Origin: Rhodospirillales bacterium
GTDB lineage: Bacteria > Pseudomonadota > Alphaproteobacteria > Geminicoccales > Geminicoccaceae
Length of the DNA stretch: 5,310 nucleotides
Assembly: GCA_007131045.1 (NCBI GenBank)
Contig: SLRI01000173.1
Coordinates: 1-5,310 of the forward strand
Direction of reading: 5' to 3'
Shown here: piece after piece, positions 1 through 5,310 of the stretch
How the letters are laid out: each line of letters opens with the position of its first letter
Numbering within the stretch: the stretch's first letter is position 1
Notes under the pieces: generated by a model
Database searches by the model: none
What the model was told of the DNA's origin: nothing
Seen by the model: only the letters and a program-made list of their open reading frames with translations
Position numbers and translations under genes: made by a program

Positions 1-1909
1 AGGTGAAGTTGGGCGGATCGAAGAACGCGCCCTCCTCCATGCCCGGCTCGAGGTCGGGTGGGTAGTTGTGCGGCACGTAGGCGGTGAACACCACCTCGGC
101 CATCGACTTCGACCGATCGGTGCCGGCGACCGAGAACTGGCCGTTCTTGAACTCGATGTCGGCCTCGGATGCCTCGAGCAGGTGGGCGGCGATCTTCTTG
201 CCCTTGGCGATCAGCTTGTCGCACGACTTGACGATCGCCTCGCCGCCGACGGCCAAGGAGCGCGAGCCGTAGGTGCCCATGCCGACCGGGGTCTTTTCGG
301 TGTCGCCGTGGATCACCTCGACGTCCTCGTAGGGGATGCCGAGCTTGTCCGAGACGAGCTGGCTGAAGGTGGTCTCGTGGCCCTGGCCGTGGCTATGGGT
401 GCCGGTCAGGACCTGCACCTTGCCGGTGTGGCTGAAGCGGACCTTGGCACTCTCCCAAAGTCCGACGCCGGCGCCGAGCGAGCCGACCACCGCCGAAGGG
501 GCGATGCCGCAGGCCTCGATGTAGCAGGAGATGCCGATGCCGCGCTTCTTGCCGCGCTTTTCGGCCTCGGCCTTCCTGGCCGCAAAGCCCTCGTAGTCGA
601 TCAGCCGCATCGCCTCGTCGAGCGTCGTCTCGTAGTCGCCGATGTCGTAGGTCAGGGCGACCGGCGTCTGGTAGGGGAAGGCGTCCTTGGGGATGAAATT
701 CTGCCGGCGGAATTCGGCCGGGTCCTTGCCCAGTTCCTTGGCCGCCTGCTCGAACAGGGTCTCGAGCAGGAAGGAGGCCTCGGGCCTGCCGGCCCCGCGA
801 TAGGCGTCCACCGGTGCGGTGTTAGTGTAGTAAGCCTTCACCGTCGCGTGGATCGCCGGGGTCTTGTACTGGCCGGCCAGGAGCGTGGCGTACAGATATG
901 TGGGCACGCACGAGCTGAAGGTCGACATGTAGGCGCCGAGATTGGCCTTGGTCTCGACCTTGAGCGCGGTGACGTTGCCGTCTGCGTCGACTGCGAGCTC
1001 GGCGTGGCTGACGTGGTCGCGGCCGTGGCAGTCGGAAAGGAAGGCCTCGGAGCGGTCGCAGGTCCACTTGACCGGCCGGCCGCCCACTTTCTTCGACGCC
1101 CAGGTGACGACGCATTCCTCACCGTAGATGAAGATCTTCGAGCCGAAGCCGCCGCCGACGTCGGGGCCGATCACCCGCAGCTTGTGCTCGGGTGCGACCT
1201 GGATGAAGGCCGACATGACGAGGCGGTGGACGTGCGGGTTCTGGCTGGTGACGTAGCAGGTGAACTGGTCGAGGCCGCTGTCGTAGGTGCCGATCGCCGC
1301 CCGGGGCTCGAGTGCGTTGGGCACCAGCCGGTTGTTGACCAGATCGATGCGGCTGACATGCGCGGCACTGGCAATCGCCGCATCGACCGCGGCCGCGTCA
1401 CCGAGCTCCCAGTCGTAGATCAGGTTGTTGGCGACCTCGTCGTGGACCGTGGTCCCGGCGTCGTGCGCCTTGGCGACGTCGATGACGGACGGCAGCTCGG
1501 CGTACTCCACGGCCAAGGCTTCGGCGGCGTCCCTGGCCTGGGCGTAGGTCTCGGCGATGACCACCGCCACCCGGTCGCCGACATAGCGGACCTTGCCCTG
1601 CGCCAAGAGCGGGTGCGGCCCCATCTTCATGCCCGAGCCGTCCTTGGAGGTGACGGCCCAGCCGCAAATCAGGTTGCCGAGCCCGTCGGCCGCGACGTCG
1701 CTGCCATCGAGCACCGCGAGCACGCCCGGCATGCCGTCGACGCTCGATTTGTCGACGCTCTTCAGCTCGGCGTGGGCGTGCGGGCTGCGCACGAACACCG
1801 CAAAGGTCTGGCCGTGCTGGTTGATGTCGTCGGTGTACCGGCCCTTGCCGGTGATGAAGCGCTGGTCCTCCTTGCGGAGCGACCGGGCGCCGATACCGTT
1901 CTCTGCCAT
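1..1909 (-). CDS. coxL: Form II CoxL-like molybdopterin-binding large subunit (aerobic CO dehydrogenase-like molybdenum hydroxylase), 3' end cut by window edge
   Basis: Large catalytic subunit of a xanthine oxidase-family molybdenum hydroxylase; family members bind Mo-molybdopterin cytosine dinucleotide and act in the cytoplasm, often at the inner membrane face. The frame is absent of stops from ATG at 1909 to the left edge, giving 636 visible residues; relatives run to about 760-800, so the C-terminus, including the conserved catalytic Glu, is missing. Seen: an N-terminal hammerhead domain starting MAENGIGARSLRKEDQRFI with GKGRYTDDI; the cofactor motif GGGFGSK at residues 252-258 (bases 1136-1156); the active-site loop AYRGAGR at residues 369-375 (785-805); QGHETTF from residue 509; and a near-edge FDPPNFT. 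AYRGAGR marks form II; form I CO dehydrogenases have AYRCSFR, whose Cys binds copper. The start is supported by AGGGA nine bases... upstream, about 8 nt from the ATG. It lies 51 bp after coxS, in the same operon. Family call is secure; the substrate is unknown. Confidence 0.93.
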   Translation of the reverse strand, partial: MAENGIGARSLRKEDQRFITGKGRYTDDINQHGQTFAVFVRSPHAHAELKSVDKSSVDGMPGVLAVLDGSDVAADGLGNLICGWAVTSKDGSGMKMGPHPLLAQGKVRYVGDRVAVVIAETYAQARDAAEALAVEYAELPSVIDVAKAHDAGTTVHDEVANNLIYDWELGDAAAVDAAIASAAHVSRIDLVNNRLVPNALEPRAAIGTYDSGLDQFTCYVTSQNPHVHRLVMSAFIQVAPEHKLRVIGPDVGGGFGSKIFIYGEECVVTWASKKVGGRPVKWTCDRSEAFLSDCHGRDHVSHAELAVDADGNVTALKVETKANLGAYMSTFSSCVPTYLYATLLAGQYKTPAIHATVKAYYTNTAPVDAYRGAGRPEASFLLETLFEQAAKELGKDPAEFRRQNFIPKDAFPYQTPVALTYDIGDYETTLDEAMRLIDYEGFAARKAEAEKRGKKRGIGISCYIEACGIAPSAVVGSLGAGVGLWESAKVRFSHTGKVQVLTGTHSHGQGHETTFSQLVSDKLGIPYEDVEVIHGDTEKTPVGMGTYGSRSLAVGGEAIVKSCDKLIAKGKKIAAHLLEASEADIEFKNGQFSVAGTDRSKSMAEVVFTAYVPHNYPPDLEPGMEEGAFFDPPNFT

Positions 1910-1917
1910 CTCGTGCT

Positions 1918-1922
1918 TCCCT
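1918..1922 (-). promoter_or_regulatory. Ribosome binding site of coxL
   Basis: Reading the minus strand, AGGGA sits 8 nt before the ATG at 1909, within a purine-rich stretch (AAAAAGGGAAG). It supports translation starting at 1909, because the open frame continues upstream without another good start as far as the coxS stop codon. Confidence 0.6.
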
Positions 1923-1960
1923 TTTTGCGAAGCCGCCCCCGGTTGAATTTCCCGACAGGC

Positions 1961-2452
<492 letters not shown>

Positions 2453-2461
2453 TGTCGAGAA

Positions 2462-2468
2462 CCCTCCC
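2462..2468 (-). promoter_or_regulatory. Ribosome binding site of coxS
   Basis: GGGAGGG on the minus strand, 9 nt before the coxS ATG, is a near-ideal Shine-Dalgarno sequence. It lies just 4 bp beyond a small stem-loop (2473-2489), which could influence access of the ribosome. Confidence 0.7.
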
Positions 2469-2472
2469 GTTG

Positions 2473-2489
2473 CCGGCGCGTGTCGCCGG
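2473..2489 (-). other. Stem-loop just upstream of the coxS ribosome binding site
   Basis: A perfect 6-bp stem, CCGGCG (2473-2478) against CGCCGG (2484-2489), with a 5-nt loop. No T-run follows on the minus strand, so it is not a classic terminator. It may be a processing or stability element between coxG and coxS, or chance in GC-rich DNA. Confidence 0.35.
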
Positions 2490-2506
2490 TAGTGTCGCTA
2501 GGTTTT

Positions 2507-2521
2507 GGCGGCGGTGCCGCC
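2507..2521 (-). other. Stem-loop immediately after the coxG stop codon
   Basis: A perfect 6-bp stem, GGCGGC (2507-2512) against GCCGCC (2516-2521), with a 3-nt loop, directly abutting the coxG TAA. On the transcribed strand it is followed by AAAACC and not by U residues, so intrinsic termination is unlikely. A role protecting the 3' end of coxG mRNA is possible. Confidence 0.35.
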
Positions 2522-3277
2522 TTATGTGAAGAGGAGATAGAGCAGGATCAGCACCACCACGCCAATGGCGATATAGGCCGGGGTTCCGAGGCCACCGAGA
2601 AAGCCCGGGCCGGTCGGCTCCGGCTCCGGCGGCGGCTTCGGCGCCGGCCGCGCGGTCGGCTGGGCTGCCTCCTCGGTCCGGCCGGTCACCGAATCGGCGG
2701 GGAACGGTGCCGGTTTGGCCGGCTCGCCCGCCGGTGCCGGCGCGGTGTCGCCGACCGGTCCGGCCGGTGCCGCTGCCGGTTCGGGGGCCGATTCTGCTGT
2801 GGCGACCGGTTCAGCCGGCTTGCCGAGCGCCGTCTCGGCGTCGGTGACGATACGGCTGAAGTTCGAGAAGAACTCGTCGGCCATTTTCTTGGCCGTGCCC
2901 TGGATCAGCCGCGAGCCGATCTGGGCGAGCTTGCCGCCGACCTCGGCCTTGGCGTTGTAGGTCAGAATGGTGTCGCTGCCGTCCTCCTTCAGGTGGACGT
3001 CCGCGCCACCCTTGGCGAAGCCGGCAGCACCGCCCTTGCCCTCGCCGACGATCGAATAGCTTTCCGGCGCGTTGATGTTCTCGAGCCGGACACCGCCGTT
3101 GAACTTGGCCTTCACCGGCCCGACCTTGGCCGTGACCTTGGCCTCGAGCTCGGTGTCGGACTGCTTGTTCAATTCCTCGCAGCCGGGAATGGACTGGCGC
3201 AGGACCTCGGGGTCGTTGAGGGCGGCCCAGACCCGATCCCGGGGCGCCGGGATGCGGTACTCGCCTGACATGTCCAT
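2522..3277 (-). CDS. coxG: CoxG-like SRPBCC-domain protein with C-terminal membrane anchor (carbon monoxide dehydrogenase subunit G family)
   Basis: A 251-residue protein in three parts. Residues 1-150 form a CoxG/SRPBCC lipid-binding-type domain, recognisable by the N-terminus MDMSGEYRIPAPRDRVWAAL, the NDPEVLRQSIPGCEEL motif, KVGPVKAKFNG and the end of the domain near GSRLIQGTAKKMADEFFSNF. Residues 151-228 are a Pro/Ala/Glu-rich, probably disordered linker. Residues 233-250 are a hydrophobic helix (AYIAIGVVVLILLYLLF) ending one residue before the C-terminus, i.e. a tail anchor with the SRPBCC domain expected in the cytoplasm. In Oligotropha carboxidovorans CoxG is needed to attach CO dehydrogenase to the membrane, and work on mycobacterial enzyme links CoxG to quinone delivery. 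The start at 3277 was chosen because AGGGGAG lies 7 nt upstream and the family sequence begins there; the open frame extends 49 codons further to a TTG but this stretch is Arg-rich and unlike the family. It heads the coxG-coxS-coxL run. Confidence 0.92.
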   Translation of the reverse strand: MDMSGEYRIPAPRDRVWAALNDPEVLRQSIPGCEELNKQSDTELEAKVTAKVGPVKAKFNGGVRLENINAPESYSIVGEGKGGAAGFAKGGADVHLKEDGSDTILTYNAKAEVGGKLAQIGSRLIQGTAKKMADEFFSNFSRIVTDAETALGKPAEPVATAESAPEPAAAPAGPVGDTAPAPAGEPAKPAPFPADSVTGRTEEAAQPTARPAPKPPPEPEPTGPGFLGGLGTPAYIAIGVVVLILLYLLFT

Positions 3278-3284
3278 GGCTGCA

Positions 3285-3291
3285 CTCCCCT
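3285..3291 (-). promoter_or_regulatory. Ribosome binding site of coxG (decides the start)
   Basis: AGGGGAG on the minus strand, 7 nt before the ATG at 3277. A second in-frame ATG at 3271 (MSGEY) would be 13 nt away, and the upstream TTG at 3424 has no such match, so 3277 is preferred. Confidence 0.75.
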
Positions 3292-3296
3292 TTCTC

Positions 3297-3422
3297 GTCG
3301 GCCGGCCGCTGTTCTGCCGGGGTCTCCGGTACCTGTCCTGGTGGGGACGCACCGGCCGGCGAGGCCGACGTCTGCCGTTGCTTTCGGCACAAGCCCTTAT
3401 GGCGAAACGCCGGCCGGCCGAC
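3297..3422. repeat. 12-bp inverted repeat with GGCCGGCC cores in the coxG upstream region
   Basis: GTCGGCCGGCCG at 3297-3308 is the exact reverse complement of CGGCCGGCCGAC at 3411-3422. Each arm contains the 8-bp palindrome GGCCGGCC, and a third related palindrome, CCGGCCGG, lies at 3352-3359. The arms bracket most of the gap between the E1 gene and coxG. They might be operator sites or form structure in read-through mRNA. In DNA this GC-rich such words also occur by chance: another GGCCGGCC lies inside coxL at 1074-1081. Confidence 0.35.
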
Positions 3423-3424
3423 AA
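3396..3424 (-). promoter_or_regulatory. Weak sigma70-like promoter candidate for coxG-coxS-coxL
   Basis: On the minus strand TTGTCG (3424-3419, four of six to TTGACA) and CATAAG (3401-3396, four of six to TATAAT) are separated by exactly 17 nt. This would start transcription near 3389 and leave a leader of about 110 nt before coxG. Position after a hairpin that ends the E1 gene makes sense. Such matches are weak evidence in a GC-rich genome, and no activator site could be recognised. Confidence 0.28.
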
Positions 3425-3456
3425 GCCCGATGGCGGACCGGGTCGCGCCGTCGGGC
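3425..3456 (-). terminator. Hairpin after the E1 gene, possible weak intrinsic terminator
   Basis: Ten bases after the E1 stop codon the transcript can fold into a long hairpin: GCCCGA pairs with TCGGGC (6 bp), then one C-A mismatch, then GGCG with CGCC (4 bp), then a one-base bulge and GAC with GTC around a CCG loop. On the minus strand it is followed by TTGTC, a poor U-run, so termination may be partial. It could also act as an mRNA 3'-end stabiliser between the E1 gene and coxG. Confidence 0.45.
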
Positions 3457-3466
3457 GAGGATCGTC

Positions 3467-5310
3467 TCAAGCGGCGAGCAGCGCCTCGGCCACGGCATCG
3501 ACGATGGCCTCGGCGTCGATGCCCTGGAGGCGGTAGAGGTCCGGGATGTCGGCCGACTGGCCGAACGCCTCCACACCCAAAGGCCGCAGCTTGTGGCCGC
3601 CGACCGCACCGAGCCAGGAAAGGGTCAGCGGGTGGCCGTCGAGGACGGTGACCAGCGGTGCGCGGGGCGGCAGCTGGCCGAGCAGGCGGGCGATCTGGCT
3701 GGCTTCGCCGCCGGCGATCCAGTCGTCGTGCAGCCGGTCGGCCGAGGTGACGGCGAGGATGCCGAGGCCGGGCAGGTCGTCGGCCATCTCGGCCGCAGCG
3801 GCTTGGACTTCGGGGGCCACGGCACCGGTATAGACGAGCGCCAGCTCGGCGTCGGCTGTCGGTTGCTTCAGCCAGTAGCCGCCCTCGAGCACGCCGTCGG
3901 GCGCCGCGTCGCGCTGCGGCTGCTCCACTTGGCGGGTGGTCAGGCGGAGATAGACCGAGCTGCCGCCCGGCTCTTGCAGGTGCTCGAAGGCCCAGCGCAT
4001 GATGACGGCGAGCTCGTCGGCGAAGGCCGGCTCGAAGGCGATCAGGCCCGGCTGGCTGATGCCGATCAGGGGCGTGCCGATCGACTGGTGCGCCCCGCCT
4101 TCGGGTGCGAGGCTGATGCCGGACGGCGTGGCGACCAGGAGGAAGCGGGCATCCTGGTAGCAGGCGTAGATCAAGGCATCGAGGCCGCGATTGATGAACG
4201 GGTCGTAGAGCGTGCCGACCGGCAGGAGGCGGGCGCCGAACAGGTCGTGGGCGAGGCCCAAGGACGCCAGGTTGAGGAACAGGTTGTTCTCGGCGATGCC
4301 GAGCTCCATGTGCTGGCCCTGCTGGCTCTCCCGCCAGACGGTGGGCGAGGCCACCGCCTCGGACTTGAAGACGTCCTCGTGCTCGCGGCGGTTGAAGACC
4401 GCCCGGCGGGTGACCCAGGGGCCGAGATTGGTCGAGACGGTGACGTCCGGCGAGGTGGTGACGATGCGCGAGGCGAGCGCGCTGTCGCCGCGGGCGAGCT
4501 CGCCCATGATCCGGCCGAACGCTTCCTGGGTGGACGTGGTGGCGGCGATGCGGCCGGTCGGCAGCGTGGCCGGGACGGGGATGCGCTCGGCGGTGTGGCG
4601 GGTGGTGCGCTGCTTGTAGGGCACGGCTTCGAGGAAACGGTCCAGGGCCTCGGCCTCGATGTCGAGCCCGGCATGGGCGTCCCATTCGGCCCCGTCGGGA
4701 ATGCGCATTTGCCGGCGGAAGGCTTCCATCTGGTCCGGGGTCATCAGGCCTGCGTGGTTGTCCTTGTGGCCGGCGAAGGGCAGGCCCCAGCCCTTGACGG
4801 TATAGGCGATGAAGCAGTGCGGCCGGTCGTCCTCGACACCGTGGAAGGCGTCGAGCACGGCCTCGATGTCGTGGCCGCCGAGATTGGTCATCAAGGACGC
4901 CAGGGCGTCGTCGTCGTGGCCGGCCAGGAGCTTGCGGATGAACGGGTTCGCACCGAGGTCGCTCTCGAGATGCGCCCGCCAGGCGGACCCGCCCTTGAAG
5001 GTCAGGGCGGCGTAGAGGTCGTTGGGGCAGTCGTCGATCCATTGACGCAACACCGCGCCGCCGGGCTCGGCGAAGGCGGCCTCGAGCTTCTTGCCGTATT
5101 TGATGGTGACGACGTTCCAGCCGACCGCCCCGAAGAACTGCTCGATCTTGGCGAACAGCTGCTCGGGCACCACGCGATCGAGGCTCTGGCGGTTGTAGTC
5201 GATGATCCACCAGAGATTGCGGACATCGTATTTCCAGCCCTCGAGCAGCGCCTCGAAGATGTTGCCCTCGTCGAGTTCGGCGTCGCCCACGATCGAGACC
5301 ATGCGACCAT
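3467..5310 (-). CDS. AceE-family thiamine-diphosphate 2-oxoacid dehydrogenase E1 / transketolase-like protein, 5' end cut by window edge
   Basis: A ThDP-dependent enzyme of the homodimeric pyruvate dehydrogenase E1 type; relatives decarboxylate a 2-oxoacid and hand the acyl group to a lipoyl E2 protein. The frame runs open from the right edge to TGA at 3467 (613 whole codons). The Met encoded at 5302 is internal: it is preceded by in-frame Gly-Arg with no stop, and the motif starting there lies mid-domain in relatives. E. coli AceE is 887 residues, so roughly 180-270 N-terminal residues are missing. Numbering from Met-5302: ThDP/Mg motif GDAELDE (6-12) through IDYN (34-37), with Ala where GDG is usual; KGWGLPFAGHKDNHAG (170-185); pyrimidine-binding domain from about 253 with LGIAENN (334-340), whose Glu338 is the likely cofactor-activating residue; EGGAHQSIG (401-409); C-terminal domain with LGVEAFGQSADIPDLY (575-590), as in the AceE C-terminus. 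The oxoacid (pyruvate, 2-oxobutyrate as for MdeB, other) cannot be told. No E2 or E3 gene is visible. Confidence 0.88.
   Translation of the reverse strand, partial: GRMVSIVGDAELDEGNIFEALLEGWKYDVRNLWWIIDYNRQSLDRVVPEQLFAKIEQFFGAVGWNVVTIKYGKKLEAAFAEPGGAVLRQWIDDCPNDLYAALTFKGGSAWRAHLESDLGANPFIRKLLAGHDDDALASLMTNLGGHDIEAVLDAFHGVEDDRPHCFIAYTVKGWGLPFAGHKDNHAGLMTPDQMEAFRRQMRIPDGAEWDAHAGLDIEAEALDRFLEAVPYKQRTTRHTAERIPVPATLPTGRIAATTSTQEAFGRIMGELARGDSALASRIVTTSPDVTVSTNLGPWVTRRAVFNRREHEDVFKSEAVASPTVWRESQQGQHMELGIAENNLFLNLASLGLAHDLFGARLLPVGTLYDPFINRGLDALIYACYQDARFLLVATPSGISLAPEGGAHQSIGTPLIGISQPGLIAFEPAFADELAVIMRWAFEHLQEPGGSSVYLRLTTRQVEQPQRDAAPDGVLEGGYWLKQPTADAELALVYTGAVAPEVQAAAAEMADDLPGLGILAVTSADRLHDDWIAGGEASQIARLLGQLPPRAPLVTVLDGHPLTLSWLGAVGGHKLRPLGVEAFGQSADIPDLYRLQGIDAEAIVDAVAEALLAA

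Noticed and set aside
785..805. Calling the large subunit a genuine carbon monoxide dehydrogenase.
   Set aside because: The active-site loop lacks the copper-binding cysteine of form I enzymes, so only a CoxL-like (form II) name is justified.
3278..3424. A 49-residue N-terminal extension of CoxG from a TTG codon at 3424.
   Set aside because: The extension is Arg/Pro-rich, overlaps the promoter candidate, resembles no CoxG sequence, and the ATG at 3277 has a strong ribosome binding site.
2811..5210. A minus-strand open frame of 799 codons overlapping the E1 gene and coxG in another frame.
   Set aside because: Its translation is Arg/Pro/His-rich low-complexity sequence, while the overlapping frames encode clear AceE-like and CoxG-like proteins.
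5300..5302. ATG at 5302 as the true start of the E1-like gene.
   Set aside because: The frame stays open to the window edge, and the residues just after it are the ThDP-binding motif, which lies well inside the protein in relatives; the real start is outside the window.

Overview
The window is a GC-rich stretch (by eye about two thirds G+C) of a bacterial chromosome or large replicon. Four protein genes lie on the minus strand, so the window is read from right to left. The codon bias and the gene families (an AceE-like E1 enzyme, and CoxG/CoxS/CoxL of the aerobic CO-dehydrogenase-like molybdenum hydroxylases) suggest a proteobacterium, most likely an alphaproteobacterium. That taxonomic call is inference. 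No RNA genes, insertion sequences, CRISPR arrays or phage genes were seen.

Layout in transcription order: (1) bases 5310-3467, a thiamine-diphosphate enzyme of the homodimeric pyruvate dehydrogenase E1 (AceE/MdeB-like, transketolase superfamily) type, with its N-terminus cut off by the window edge. (2) bases 3466-3278, a 189-bp gap with a hairpin that resembles a weak terminator, a weak sigma70-like promoter and a GGCCGGCC-containing inverted repeat. (3) bases 3277-2522, coxG, an SRPBCC-domain protein with a Pro/Ala-rich linker and a C-terminal membrane helix. (4) a 69-bp gap with two small stem-loops. (5) bases 2452-1961, coxS, the small subunit carrying two [2Fe-2S] clusters. (6) bases 1909-1, coxL, the large molybdopterin subunit, with its C-terminus cut off by the left edge.

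The cox genes look like one transcription unit, coxG-coxS-coxL, each with a good Shine-Dalgarno sequence. CoxL would hold the Mo-cytosine-dinucleotide cofactor and bind the substrate, and CoxS would pass electrons onward. An FAD subunit (CoxM) would normally complete the enzyme; it is not in the window and would be expected beyond the left edge. CoxG would tie the complex to the cytoplasmic membrane and the quinone pool. The CoxL active-site loop reads AYRGAGR (form II), not the AYRCSFR of true Cu-Mo CO dehydrogenase, so the substrate is uncertain and need not be CO.

The most notable point is the neighbourhood: a 2-oxoacid dehydrogenase/transketolase-type E1 directly upstream of a form II molybdenum hydroxylase with its own CoxG. 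A shared pathway is possible but unproven, and the intergenic signals suggest the two may be transcribed separately.
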